Shown: positions 16,403 through 24,903 of the stretch, one piece after another
Numbering within the stretch: position 1 is the first letter of the stretch
Layout of the letters: every line of letters begins with the position of its first letter
Assembly (NCBI GenBank): GCA_044375555.1
Contig: JBILML010000011.1
Span: forward strand, 1 to 64,000
Source: UBA967 sp044375555
Lineage (GTDB): Bacteria > Verrucomicrobiota > Verrucomicrobiia > Chthoniobacterales > Terrimicrobiaceae
Length of the DNA stretch: 64,000 bases
Direction of reading: 5' to 3'
Notes under the pieces: generated by a model
What the model was told of the DNA's origin: nothing
What the model saw: only the letters and a program-made list of their open reading frames with translations
Databases searched by the model: none
Made by a program: the position numbers and the translations under genes

Positions 16403-17167
16403 ATGAAATTTCAAACCCTCTCGATTTTGTCGGCGGCCATGCTGGCTGGAGGTCATTTGGCGCGTGCTTCGGACTTCAACGCGCTTGTGCTCGAGCAAAT
16501 CCGCACGATGCCCGACGGCGGGGGATACGCCACAACTCGCGAGGCGCATGGGGCCTTGAACTCCTCGGTCCAACCGGATGCCGGCTCGGTATCCATCCAG
16601 GCCGCGAAGGCGTGTCCGAGCTACTGTTCCGGCGCGACCTATTTGGTGTTTTTGAAAACGCTGCAGGCTGCCGAGAAAAAAGGGCTCATGCAGCCGCTCG
16701 GGAGCGTCTGGGCTTCGCTCGCGCCCAAATCCTCGCCGGATGGCGTCGGCATCTGGGGACGCTGGAATGCGAACGGCCCCGGAGCCTCGCGGCTTTTTCA
16801 CGAACTCCAGCTCGGGCGGAATTTCACCAGCTACGCCGAGGCGAGGCCGGGGGATTTCATGAAAATCTTCTGGATCGATGCGGTCGGCAAAAAAGAGCGC
16901 GGGCATCTCGTGGTTTTTCTGGGCGAGGAGGAGAAAGACGGCGAGCCGCATGTGCGCTTCTGGTCCAGCAACAAGCCGCATGGTTACGGCGAAAAGAGCG
17001 TGGCGAAAACTAAGATCGCCCGCGCCATTTTCTCGCGGCTCGAGGCGCCCTCGAATATTCGCAACATCCCTTCGATTCCCAAGAAGGACGAGTATTTGGC
17101 GAGCTTGCTGACGCACGAGTCGAGCTTCGCCGAGGCGCTTCAGCAGAGTGGTGTCGCCGCTCCCTGA
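16403..17167 (+). CDS. Secreted NlpC/P60-like hypothetical protein
   Basis: A 254-residue protein with a signal peptide (MKFQTLSILSAAMLAGGHLARA). The mature part shows C71PSYC75SGATYLVFLK, later RPGDFMKIFWIDAV, then KERGHLVVFL and FWSSNKPHGYG. This resembles the Cys-then-His layout of NlpC/P60 and related papain-fold amidases (Cys75 and the His of GHLVVFL as candidates). It is not a clear match to one family, so a peptidoglycan or amidase role is inference. Convergent with the GT39 gene, 4 bases apart. Confidence 0.5.
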   Translation: MKFQTLSILSAAMLAGGHLARASDFNALVLEQIRTMPDGGGYATTREAHGALNSSVQPDAGSVSIQAAKACPSYCSGATYLVFLKTLQAAEKKGLMQPLGSVWASLAPKSSPDGVGIWGRWNANGPGASRLFHELQLGRNFTSYAEARPGDFMKIFWIDAVGKKERGHLVVFLGEEEKDGEPHVRFWSSNKPHGYGEKSVAKTKIARAIFSRLEAPSNIRNIPSIPKKDEYLASLLTHESSFAEALQQSGVAAP

Positions 17168-17171
17168 GGGG

Positions 17172-18626
17172 CTACAGCGGAAGCGTTTGGTAATCGAGGC
17201 AGAGGAAAATCGTCAACTCACCGCCGTCGGGGAGTTGGATTTTGCGGAGCGGTGAGACCTGTGCGAATGCGCCTTTGATTGTTTGGGGCAGATCAGAGCC
17301 GAGGAACAAGGCGTTGCGACCGGCGAAGAGATTGTAGCCCTTCTGCTCGGTGAAGAATTCATCCACCACCAGATCGCTCGCCACGAAGTCCGCATACGAA
17401 GGCCAGAGGCCGAATTGGCTCGTGAGGGCGGGGGATTCGGGAACAAAGACCGGCGGATACTCGCTGCCGGCGGCTGTTTTGAAAAATACGGCCAGCATCG
17501 AGGCTTGGTCAGTATTTTCGGCAATGAGGAAACCGCCGCCGTCGCTCGCGGGAATCTCGCGCGTGGCTTTGTGAACCTCCTTCGCGACGGACAACCAAAC
17601 TCCTCGCATGCGACCCTCCTCGCGGAGCATGACGGCGCTCTGAAGAAGCGCCAGAGCGACCACCGCCGAGCCAGCGAGGGGCATCCAGCGCGCGCGAGCG
17701 ACATACCCGATGAGGGTTGCCAGCACGGGAACCAACGCCAGCCAAGCGGGTGTCGAAAAACTCCGGCCGATGAGGAATTGATACACGGCCCAGAAGGCGG
17801 GAAGACCCGCTGCGACGAGAAGAAACCGTCCCGCGCCGCGCTTGAGGCCACCGAGCACCAGCGCCGCGAGACCGGCCAGCAGGGCGAGCCCGGCGGCGAA
17901 GGAATACTCGCGGAAGAACTCGACGAAGTTGCGTCCCCAGCCGCCGGGTTGAGGGCGCCACCAGGTTTGGAGGGTTCCGCCGGCGATGGGGATCCATTCG
18001 AGTTTGGCGTTCCATGCCAGAGGGCTCCAAAGCACGGCCAGCGGCAGAACAACGAGGGCCGTCAATGCGGCCCAGTCGGGTTGCTGTTTGTTTCGAAGAG
18101 CGGCCAGGATCGTGATGCAAAAACCCAGCGGCACGAGCACGGATTCGTAGAGGAAGAGGCAAGCCAGTGCGAAGCAGGCGGAGGCGGGTAGCCAGTCCTT
18201 GCGGCGTCCCTCGACCGCGGAATAGGCCGCTTGCAGGCCTCCAAGAACGCAGACGAGTGTCGGCATCCAAGGGCCGACGGTCACGCTGTGCGAGTTGAAG
18301 ATCGGTAGGGCGTTCAAGGCAAGAACGGTCCAAGCCGCCACGACATCATTCGAAATGGTTCGGATCGATTGGAACGCAAGCCAACTGGCGAGGAGGGCGA
18401 ACAAGGGCCACGCGAAGCGCAGGATTTCCAAGGAGCTGCCGGTAAAAAATCCGAGGAACCGCACTAGGTAAGCTGTGGCGGGCGGGCCATCGAAATACGC
18501 CGAGGCCAGGCGGTCGCTGCACATCCAGTAATAGGCCTCCTGGGGCGAGATCCCTTGGGTCGCCAGCCAGATGATCCGGATCAGCGTGAGGATTCCCAGA
18601 AAAGCCAGGATGTTTTTTGTTTTCAC
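17172..18626 (-). CDS. GT39-family membrane glycosyltransferase (ArnT/PMT-like)
   Basis: A 484-residue inner-membrane protein with about ten or more hydrophobic segments. The first periplasmic loop reads TQGISPQEAYYWMCSDRLASAYFDGPP, the typical GT39/ArnT motif with acidic residue followed by AYYW and a later DxPP-like turn. These enzymes move sugars from undecaprenyl-phosphate carriers onto lipid or protein acceptors on the periplasmic side. Its start overlaps the stop of the upstream PAP2 gene by four bases (ATGA), so the two are co-translated; the pairing with a lipid phosphatase fits polyprenyl-lipid chemistry. Confidence 0.85.
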   Translation of the reverse strand: MKTKNILAFLGILTLIRIIWLATQGISPQEAYYWMCSDRLASAYFDGPPATAYLVRFLGFFTGSSLEILRFAWPLFALLASWLAFQSIRTISNDVVAAWTVLALNALPIFNSHSVTVGPWMPTLVCVLGGLQAAYSAVEGRRKDWLPASACFALACLFLYESVLVPLGFCITILAALRNKQQPDWAALTALVVLPLAVLWSPLAWNAKLEWIPIAGGTLQTWWRPQPGGWGRNFVEFFREYSFAAGLALLAGLAALVLGGLKRGAGRFLLVAAGLPAFWAVYQFLIGRSFSTPAWLALVPVLATLIGYVARARWMPLAGSAVVALALLQSAVMLREEGRMRGVWLSVAKEVHKATREIPASDGGGFLIAENTDQASMLAVFFKTAAGSEYPPVFVPESPALTSQFGLWPSYADFVASDLVVDEFFTEQKGYNLFAGRNALFLGSDLPQTIKGAFAQVSPLRKIQLPDGGELTIFLCLDYQTLPL

Positions 18627-19270
18627 GGATTCAATAAATCGTGGTGGGCGCTATGGAGCTGCGGGGCGAAAACCGGAGCGAATTTTTTCCAAAGAAACCG
18701 AAGGAGGGTCACCACGCCGAGAGCGCAGGCGATTCCGATGAAAGAACCGGCAAGAACATCCAGCGGCCAGTGGGATCCGACATACATGCGGCTGAACGCT
18801 ACCAGAGCGGCAGGAAGAAACGCAATCCAGCCCCAGCGGCGGTAGAAGAGAAAGCACACAGTGGCCATGGCGAAAGTGTTCGCCGCATGCGCGGAGGGGA
18901 AGGACTTGCCGGTGGTGGCGGGGGTTTCGATGGAGGAGGTTTTGGTTTTGAGAGGCAGGAGGACCGCCATCACGCGCGGGGTCGCTTTGGCCAGATCGAT
19001 CGAGCGCACGCCGGAGAGGACTTCGTTCGGGCGCGGTCGCTGGACGCTGGATTTGAGGGTGCGGCAGACCAAGCCGTCATTGATGCCAATGGCGAGGACG
19101 GCGGAAAAAACCATCGCCCGCGCGCGGAACCCTCCGAAGAGCAGCAGGCACGCTCCGGCGACAACCACCAACGGCCACCAGGCGGCCCAACTCGACAAGG
19201 TCGCCATCACGACATCCACGATGGGATTCTTCGGCGAGTTGTTGAGGGCAATGAAGAGGCTTTGATCCAT
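18623..19270 (-). CDS. PAP2-family membrane phosphatase
   Basis: A 215-residue membrane protein from MDQSLFIALN; 77 upstream codons in the open frame run under the divergent rhodanese gene and look unlike the family. The three PAP2 motifs are present: KSSVQRPRP, PSAHAANTF and SRMYVGSHWPLDVLAGS, supplying the catalytic His pair and Arg. Family members dephosphorylate lipid phosphates such as undecaprenyl diphosphate or phosphatidate at the periplasmic face. It overlaps the downstream GT39 gene by four bases. Confidence 0.9.
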   Translation of the reverse strand: MDQSLFIALNNSPKNPIVDVVMATLSSWAAWWPLVVVAGACLLLFGGFRARAMVFSAVLAIGINDGLVCRTLKSSVQRPRPNEVLSGVRSIDLAKATPRVMAVLLPLKTKTSSIETPATTGKSFPSAHAANTFAMATVCFLFYRRWGWIAFLPAALVAFSRMYVGSHWPLDVLAGSFIGIACALGVVTLLRFLWKKFAPVFAPQLHSAHHDLLNP

Positions 19271-19430
19271 GAATGGGTGGTTCGTCCCTAGAGATTGGTG
19301 GAACGACGGGTGCAGGCAAGCCTCCAGCGGCAGGGGAGGGGAGAGGAATCGGGTTGCCGCGAGGACCCAGTGTTGTAAAAACCCCAGCATGTTCGGACAC
19401 TCACCTGCGATTTTGCACACTCGCTCGGGG

Positions 19431-19910
19431 ATGAATTCCCGGCCGATGTCGATTTTCCAATCGTGGGCTTTGGTCGTGGTTTGTGCATTGCTGCTGGGCA
19501 CTCTAGCGCAGGTTGTCGGCCCCCGGAGGATTCCTTGGGTGGAAGATCATTCGCGGCGGGTGGAGTTGAAGGCGGTGGCGGCTGGGATCGAAATGGTCGA
19601 CGTGGCTCGTGCCAAGGAAATCGTCGAGAAGGGCGAGTTTTTGGTTTGTGATGCGCGGAAGATCGAGGATTTCGATGCGGGTCACCTGCCCGGCGCGGTG
19701 TCGTTTCCTTTCGGCACGCACGAGGAGGCCTACAACGAACTGGCGGCGCTCTTTTCTCCGGAGCAACAGGTGATGGTTTATTGCTCTGGACTCGACTGCG
19801 ACGATGCCTTGTTGCTGGCAAAATTTCTGCAAGCGCAGGGAAGCTCGAAGGTGGTTCTTTTTGCGGAAGGAATGTCGGGATGGAAGGAGGCGGGGCATCC
19901 GCTCGAGTGA
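19431..19910 (+). CDS. Membrane-anchored rhodanese-like sulfurtransferase
   Basis: About 159 residues from the ATG at 19431 (alternatives 19389 and 19446). One N-terminal membrane segment (WALVVVCALLLGTLAQVV) is followed by a single rhodanese domain with VCDARKIEDFDAGHLPGAVSFP and the active-site loop YCSGLDCDD, in which Cys118 would take the persulfide and Cys123 is a second thiol. The domain would face the periplasm. The next gene, a MauE/DoxX-like protein with a CxC motif, follows two bases later and is surely co-transcribed, suggesting a joint thiol or sulfur function. Confidence 0.82.
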   Translation: MNSRPMSIFQSWALVVVCALLLGTLAQVVGPRRIPWVEDHSRRVELKAVAAGIEMVDVARAKEIVEKGEFLVCDARKIEDFDAGHLPGAVSFPFGTHEEAYNELAALFSPEQQVMVYCSGLDCDDALLLAKFLQAQGSSKVVLFAEGMSGWKEAGHPLE

Positions 19911-19911
19911 T

Positions 19912-20349
19912 ATGAATCGCGTGCCAGACAACCGAAATCCCTTGTGGATCGCCCTCGAGTGGGTGGCTTGCCTAGCTCTGGCGGGCGTGCTGATTGCCGC
20001 TGCGTTTCCGAAAATCTCGAATCCCGATCAGTTCGCGCTGGCAGTTTATCAATATCAACTTTTGCCCACCATGCTGGTGAACTTGGTGGCGGTCTACCTG
20101 CCGTGGCTGGAGATCAGTTGCGCGGCGGCGCTGGTGGCCCTGCCTGCGGCACGGCGTGGTGCGTTGTTGATAGTGGCGGGGATGCTGGTGGTTTTCACGA
20201 TGGCAATTGCCTGGGTGGTCCTTCGAGGTCAGGCGATTCCCTGCGGGTGCTTCGGCGGGGACGATTCCGCTGAGGCTGGCTGGTGGTCGCTGGCAAGAAA
20301 TTGCGGCCTCCTGGCGCTGACCGCACTCGCCCTCCGCTCGACGCGGTAA
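19912..20349 (+). CDS. MauE/DoxX-like membrane protein
   Basis: A 145-residue protein with four hydrophobic segments (about residues 13-32, 50-75, 84-105 and 125-142). Motifs are the N-terminal ALAGVLIAAAFPKISNP of the DoxX/MauE group and GQAIPCGCFGG with Cys111 and Cys113, characteristic of MauE-like proteins implicated in periplasmic disulfide or thiol chemistry. It starts two bases after the rhodanese stop. It closely follows the pattern of a membrane reductant partner for the rhodanese; that role is inferred. Confidence 0.82.
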   Translation: MNRVPDNRNPLWIALEWVACLALAGVLIAAAFPKISNPDQFALAVYQYQLLPTMLVNLVAVYLPWLEISCAAALVALPAARRGALLIVAGMLVVFTMAIAWVVLRGQAIPCGCFGGDDSAEAGWWSLARNCGLLALTALALRSTR

Positions 20350-20352
20350 AAA

Positions 20353-20503
20353 TTGTAGCAACGGCAGTCCTCTGCCGTTTGGGAGGAAACCGCGAATGGA
20401 AAAACCCAAGGTAGGGGCGGCTCGCCGAGCGGACCCAAGGTTCAGGCGCGAACGCGCCGTTGGCTCAGCAGCAATTCCTCCCGCAGAGCCGCCAAGACGC
20501 AGA
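20353..20503 (-). repeat. Composite interspersed repeat, copy 2 (modules F-B-A on minus strand)
   Basis: Read on the minus strand the order is module F (20503-20470, CTCTGCGTCTTGGCGG), module B (20461-20410, AACGGCGCGTTCGCGCC), then module A (20386-20353, ACGGCAGAGGACTGCCGT). Module A forms a perfect 6-bp CGGCAG/CTGCCG hairpin and B a GGCGCG/CGCGCC hairpin. The order is permuted relative to the copies at 796-980 and 24669-24864. The element begins four bases after the MauE-like gene and could act as its transcript-end hairpin. Confidence 0.8.
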
Positions 20504-20615
20504 GGAGGTCATTTTGGCAACACCCGGGATTCTGCCTCGCGTCGCTGCCGCTCTACATGATGCCGTTCTGCGAATATGTGGGATCGCCCCCTTTCCCTGA
20601 GCGGTGCGAAGCGGT

Positions 20616-22295
20616 CTAGCCGACAGGAGGAATACGGAGCTTGTAGTCGTGGTCGATGACTTTGGCGGGCAGGGGCTGGCTCTCGGCTTCGGGAATGAGA
20701 ACTTGGATATAAGCTGCGCCGTCGTGTTTCTCGATTTTGCCGAGGATGTCGTCGAGCTCGGCTAGGGTGCCGACCTTGGCAGTGAGCCATCCCTTGCAAC
20801 CAAACGCTTCGGGCAGGAGGTGGTAGTTCAGTCGAGCGATGTCGTCGTAGATGTGTCCGCGTTCGCTGAAAAAGTCCTCGACGCCGTAGATGTCGTTATT
20901 GAGGACGAAAATAACCGGCTTGATGCCGTAGCGTCCCATGACGCCGATTTCATTGAGGGTGAGTTGGTGGGAGCCATCGCCGGTGACCATCCAAGTGCGG
21001 CCGGACTTTTTGGCGAGGCAGACGCCCAGCGTGGCCGGGGTGGCCCATCCGATGGAGCCCCAGAGTCCTTGGCCCTCGGCGCCGACTCCTTTGGGAAGAA
21101 CCATGGGATTGAGGTGCATCATGCAAGTGCCCGTCTCAACCACCAGAGTGTCACCGGATTTCAGGCAACGCTGGAGGCGGGGGTAGAAGTTCGCCGAGGA
21201 GAGTTTGTCGTCGCCGTTGCCGGTGGCGGGGAGGAGGTCGATTTTTTCGGAGACGACAGGCTGGGGGCGGGTCTTCACCTTCGCGAGAAGACCCGCGAGG
21301 ACATCGTCAATGGCGGTGTTCACGAAAACCTTAGTGCCGATTTGCACATGGCTGTCCCGGATGGAAATCATGCGGTTAGGGTCGAGGTTGTCGGTGAAAA
21401 GGCCCGCATTCAGCTCGGCGAGGATGATTCCGCCGATGTCCAGCACCAGGTCGGCGCTTTCGATGACTTGTTTGACGGAGGCGGGCGAGGAGAAATCGCC
21501 GTGGTAGAGGCCGATGAACTGCGGGATCGACTCGTCGAGGGAACCCTTTTCCGCAGGGGCGATGGCGGCGGGAAGGTTGATTTTGCCGAGGAGTTCATGC
21601 ACCTGCGCGCGGAGGCCGTAACGGGCGGTGAGGGCGGTCACGATGGCGACGGGATTCTTTGCCGCCTCCAGGCGCAGCAAGATCGTGGCGAGCGCGCTTT
21701 CCAATTCCGCGGGAACGCTCGTCTGGCGTTTGATTTCGGCGAGGGGGTTTCCAGTGACAGGAGTGCCCACGATCGGGGAATAACCCGAGAGTTCGGAGAT
21801 CGCGATGTAGGCGGGCTTGCTCAGGCGCAGGGCCTCGCGGATGACGCGCTCCAGTTCCTCGACGCAGTTGGTCGGGGTGAGGACAGCAGTCACTCCCGCC
21901 GCGGCACCAGAGATCGGCAGGAAGCGGTGGTAGTTGGTGTCGCCGAGGTTGTGGTGGGTGATGAGATTCTGGATTTGGATGCGTTCGCTGGGCATCCCGA
22001 CCAGATGGAAAACAGGGAGGCGGTGGGTGAGGCTGCCCATGACACCGTTGATCGCGGAAAGTTCGCCAACGCCGTAGGTGGTCGTGAGCATCGCCGCGCC
22101 ACGAATGCGTGCGTAGCCATCGGCCGCGTAGGCTGCGTTGAGTTCATTGGCGCAAACGACCCACTCGAGGCCGGGAACCTGCTCGGCGGCATCATTGATG
22201 GGAAAGGCATAATCTCCAGGCACGCCGAAAATCCTGTCGATTCCAAGTTGGGACAAGCGGGTGAGTGTGTATTGGGCGACGGTCGGGTTGTTCAT
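20616..22295 (-). CDS. Pyruvate/indolepyruvate decarboxylase-type ThDP enzyme
   Basis: A 559-residue thiamin-diphosphate enzyme that decarboxylates 2-oxo acids to aldehydes. The catalytic Glu51 lies in CANELNAAYAADGYAR. His114-His115 in LITHHNLGDTNYHRF is the HH pair specific to pyruvate and indolepyruvate decarboxylases. The Mg-ThDP motif is VTGDGSHQLTLNEIG ending near VLNNDIYGVE. Length is normal for the family. Substrate (pyruvate, phenylpyruvate or indolepyruvate) cannot be settled by eye. No alcohol dehydrogenase or tryptophan gene lies next to it, so it appears monocistronic, flanked on both sides by repeats. Confidence 0.9.
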   Translation of the reverse strand: MNNPTVAQYTLTRLSQLGIDRIFGVPGDYAFPINDAAEQVPGLEWVVCANELNAAYAADGYARIRGAAMLTTTYGVGELSAINGVMGSLTHRLPVFHLVGMPSERIQIQNLITHHNLGDTNYHRFLPISGAAAGVTAVLTPTNCVEELERVIREALRLSKPAYIAISELSGYSPIVGTPVTGNPLAEIKRQTSVPAELESALATILLRLEAAKNPVAIVTALTARYGLRAQVHELLGKINLPAAIAPAEKGSLDESIPQFIGLYHGDFSSPASVKQVIESADLVLDIGGIILAELNAGLFTDNLDPNRMISIRDSHVQIGTKVFVNTAIDDVLAGLLAKVKTRPQPVVSEKIDLLPATGNGDDKLSSANFYPRLQRCLKSGDTLVVETGTCMMHLNPMVLPKGVGAEGQGLWGSIGWATPATLGVCLAKKSGRTWMVTGDGSHQLTLNEIGVMGRYGIKPVIFVLNNDIYGVEDFFSERGHIYDDIARLNYHLLPEAFGCKGWLTAKVGTLAELDDILGKIEKHDGAAYIQVLIPEAESQPLPAKVIDHDYKLRIPPVG

Positions 22296-22430
22296 ATGGT
22301 CAGGTTCTTGATCAAGGTTTCGAGGTTTTGGTGATGTGAAAATTGAAACTCCACTTGTAGGGAATCACTGGATTTCGACAACTCTCGGCTTTTGCCAGCG
22401 CAGTGGCGGGCTCTCACAAAGACGCGAAGT

Positions 22431-22457
22431 CGGAACGCCGATGCCCCCGTCGGCATC
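22431..22457 (+). repeat. Palindromic repeat D, copy 1
   Basis: CGGAACGCCGATGCCCCCGT begins a hairpin element (GCCGA against TCGGC) ending GGCATC. An inverted copy with two substitutions is at 24321-24347. The bases just before it (GAAGTCGGAACG) also match the complement of repeat C, so C and D belong to one REP-like family. Confidence 0.75.
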
Positions 22458-22578
22458 TGAAAGCATCTCACGCAAATCTGCGAAGCAACTGATGGGGTTG
22501 CCGCTGGCTGCGGACTGAGCAGTCAGTGCGCTAGTTCTGCCCTTCGGGCTCTTGCTGCCGCTGCGTTGGTTCGCCACC

Positions 22579-22627
22579 AGCCATCGAAAGTCGTTCCGAC
22601 TTCCGCTACCAAGGGGTTGGCGGGATC
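22579..22627 (+). repeat. Palindromic repeat C, copy 1
   Basis: Forty-nine bases centred on the hairpin AAGTCG-TTC-CGACTT and the flank CGCTACCAAGG. A near-identical copy is at 24904-24953, so the two lie either side of the transposase gene in direct orientation. Confidence 0.8.
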
Positions 22628-22655
22628 TTGGAGGGGTCAGCCGACATGAAAGCAT

Positions 22656-23920
22656 GATTCCGCCTTGATCTGCGGGCGGATCGGGCTCTGGAATGCGGTA
22701 AAATGGATGTTGTAGGATGGGCGGTCTTATGACCAAACCAACACCATCCCACAACAGTCCAGTCTCTATCGGAATCGACTTCCATAAGCGATACAGTGTT
22801 TTTTGCGTCCTCGACGCCAAAGGTGGCATCCTTGAACGCGGGCGTATCGAACACACCACTCCGGAACTCTTCGTCGAGCTGGCCAAGCGCTATCCCAAAG
22901 CCCGTGTGGTTTTCGAAACCACCATGAACTGGGCGTGGCTCTACGAAATCCTCGAGCCCCATGTCGGCAACAAGAACATCGTTCTGGCCGACGCCTTCAA
23001 GACCCGCATCATCGCCGAGTCCCAAGTCAAAAACGACAAAGTGGATGCCCACATCCTCGCCCGGCTTATGCACGCAAATATGATCTGCGAGGTTCACATC
23101 CCCTCCAAGCCCGCCCGCCAGCGAAAGGAAGTCCTGCGCCAGCGCTGCTTTTTCGTGCGCCAGCGCACCATGATCCGCAACCGCATCCACCGCCTCCTCG
23201 GCGCCCAGCACAACCTCCAACTTCCCCAGTGCAGCGACCTCTTCGGCAAACGCGGTCTCGGGTTCCTCGACAAACTCGACCTCCCCGCGCCCTCCGGACT
23301 CCTCCTCAAGCAACAGCTCGAAATGTTGCGCAATCTCCAAACCCGCATCGCCGAGGACGAGGCCGCCCTCAAATCCATGCTTGAAGACTCGCTCGAACTC
23401 GCCTTCATCCAAAGTCTCCCCGGCATGGGCCCCATCCTCGCCGCCGTCGTCGTCAGTGAAATCGACACCATCGGGCGCTTTTCGAGCGCGCAAAAGCTCT
23501 GCGGCTACGCCGGCCTCTGCCCCTCCACCTCCAGCAGCGGAGGCAAGACCCACCAAGGCCGCCTCATGTCGCGTTGCAACAAATGGCTGCGCTGGGCTTT
23601 TATCGAAGCCGCTTGGGTCTCGGTAGGCTGCTCGCCCTACTTTGCCGACCACTACAAACGCAAACGCGCCCTCGGCAAAAAAGCCAACACCGCCATCCTC
23701 TCCACCGCCCGACGCATGGCCCGCATCGCCTGGCAACTCTTGACCGAGAAACGAGCTTTTGAAACCCTACCGCCAGCCCAAAAAACCAAAGGCCGAACCG
23801 GTGGAGAAACCGATTCCTCCCCGGTTTCGGTCAATGGGCAGGAGGCTACGGCAATCAGCGCACCACTTTCCCCGGCCGCTCCATTGTAGGACTGGATGGT
23901 CGCCGAGGTGAAAACCTCGG
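22656..23920 (+). mobile_element. IS110-family insertion sequence (ends not defined)
   Basis: The element is recognised by its DEDD transposase gene (22729-23889). IS110 members lack ordinary terminal inverted repeats and usually give no target duplication, so the ends cannot be fixed by eye. The octamer TTGTAGGA occurs on both sides (22710-22717 and 23884-23891) in direct orientation with similar following bases. Hairpins lie just outside the gene: 22656-22682, and 23903-23920 with a GAAA tetraloop. The limits given are these hairpins, not proven ends. Confidence 0.5.
22729..23889 (+). CDS. IS110-family transposase
   Basis: A 386-residue recombinase from MTKPTPSHNS (an ATG at 22717 would add four residues). 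The N-terminal RuvC-like DEDD domain shows IGIDFHKRYSVFCVLD (first Asp), VVFETTMNWAWLYE (Glu) and SQVKNDKVDAHILARLM (last Asp pair). The C-terminal transposase-20 domain has SLPGMGPILAAVVVSEI, CGYAGLCPSTSSSGGK and its conserved Ser region. The gene is intact, so the element may be active. Such enzymes act with a bridge RNA encoded in a non-coding end of the element. Its C-terminal tail of about 40 residues is low-complexity. Confidence 0.93.
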   Translation: MTKPTPSHNSPVSIGIDFHKRYSVFCVLDAKGGILERGRIEHTTPELFVELAKRYPKARVVFETTMNWAWLYEILEPHVGNKNIVLADAFKTRIIAESQVKNDKVDAHILARLMHANMICEVHIPSKPARQRKEVLRQRCFFVRQRTMIRNRIHRLLGAQHNLQLPQCSDLFGKRGLGFLDKLDLPAPSGLLLKQQLEMLRNLQTRIAEDEAALKSMLEDSLELAFIQSLPGMGPILAAVVVSEIDTIGRFSSAQKLCGYAGLCPSTSSSGGKTHQGRLMSRCNKWLRWAFIEAAWVSVGCSPYFADHYKRKRALGKKANTAILSTARRMARIAWQLLTEKRAFETLPPAQKTKGRTGGETDSSPVSVNGQEATAISAPLSPAAPL

Positions 23921-24320
23921 ACGGCGCACCTTGGGTCAGACTGGAGGGCCGGGGATCTGATTGTCGATTTGGATGGGGGATGAAATAGGCCCGCCCCGCA
24001 GAGAAGTTTGATCTCGGAATCTCCACGCCTGACAAACGGAGCGAAGTTTGAAAATCCGCCCCGACGGCAATTTTCCGTCGGCACGGACACCGCACGGCCA
24101 TGCCTTAAAATGGACTTCCCAAACCCCAAGAGAGGCCCATTGGTCTTTTGCATCAATCTCATCAAAAGCGACTAATAAAATACCCTCTTGACACCGCTTT
24201 TTCAGAGAAGTCCCACACATTTACATATTTTGGGAGGCAACTTGTTCTTGGTTCGTGATTTGGGATGGTGGATTGGCGGAGGGGCCGCTGATGCGAGAAG
24301 CGTGTAACTGGTGTCGGGTT

Positions 24321-24347
24321 GATGCCGATGGGGACATCGGCGTTCCG
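24321..24347 (-). repeat. Palindromic repeat D, copy 2 (inverted)
   Basis: GATGCCGATGGGGACATCGG followed by CGTTCCG is the reverse complement of the copy at 22431-22457 apart from two bases. The stem GCCGATG/CATCGGC is perfect here, and both differences lie in or next to the loop. Confidence 0.75.
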
Positions 24348-24668
24348 GATTGGGATGTTGGATGTTGGGTTCATTCAGAATTCCCAAGCAGGGTGCGGCG
24401 GAGCAGGTCGGCGATGAGGGGATTGCGGCGGCGGAATTTTCATAGGACAGGATCATCGAAGTTTTTGGGCCTCAATTCAGTCCAAGGCTGGGCGTTCGGA
24501 ACCGGTAGTGGCATCTCCGAGGAAATCGTCAGGCGACGACAGTATTTGACGGAAATTCTCCACGCAACATTCGCGGTCGGATTTTGATTGCCGCATGAAA
24601 TTGCTGGAGGACGCAGGTGCCGATGGCCCCTCGATTGATGAGGGAATTTGTGATCATTTCGGCGGTTC

Positions 24669-24864
24669 GCTCCCAAACGGCAGAGGACTTCCGTTGCTAC
24701 AATGGATTTTCTCCGTGGCTCCGTGCCTCCGTGAGAGTCCTTGTTTTTCAAAACGGCCGAGACGGCCGTTCTGCCCTCTTTGCGGCTTTGCGTGAGGAAT
24801 TGGGTTCGGGGAAACGGCGCGTTCGCGCCTGAAACTTGGGTCCGCTCGGCGAGCCGCACCTACC
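24669..24864 (+). repeat. Composite interspersed repeat, copy 3 (modules A-E-F-B)
   Basis: Module A is at 24669-24708, module E at about 24710-24744, module F at about 24778-24802, and module B at 24811-24864 (AACGGCGCGTTCGCGCC, then GGTCCGCTCGGCGAGCC). Between E and F is another small palindrome (AACGGCCGAGACGGCCGTT). The order matches copy 1 and is a permutation of copy 2. Confidence 0.8.
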
Positions 24865-24903
24865 ATTTTTTCGATTCGCGTCGATTCGCTTCATTCGCGG
24901 CAA

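Larger units (their letters stand above)
22296..22728. other. Intergenic region with palindromic repeats and probable IS left end
   Basis: No gene is supported. It contains repeat D (22431-22457), repeat C (22579-22627), and a bulged hairpin at 22656-22682 (GATTCCGCC against GGCGGATC). That hairpin lies in the roughly 100 bases just ahead of the IS110-type transposase, where members of that family carry their non-coding RNA. Confidence 0.6.

Noticed and set aside
20820..22334. 504-codon plus-strand open frame
   Set aside because: Antisense to the pyruvate-decarboxylase-type gene, with no recognisable motif.
22606..23736. 376-codon minus-strand open frame over the transposase
   Set aside because: Shadow of the IS110 transposase; translation is Gly/Glu/Ala-rich without motifs.
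24202..24456. Minus-strand frame near the end of the repeat region
   Set aside because: An alternative frame there ends in a protein-like tail (RRNPLIADLLRRTLLGNSE) but is cut by a stop only a few codons upstream, so at most a decayed gene end; not enough to annotate.
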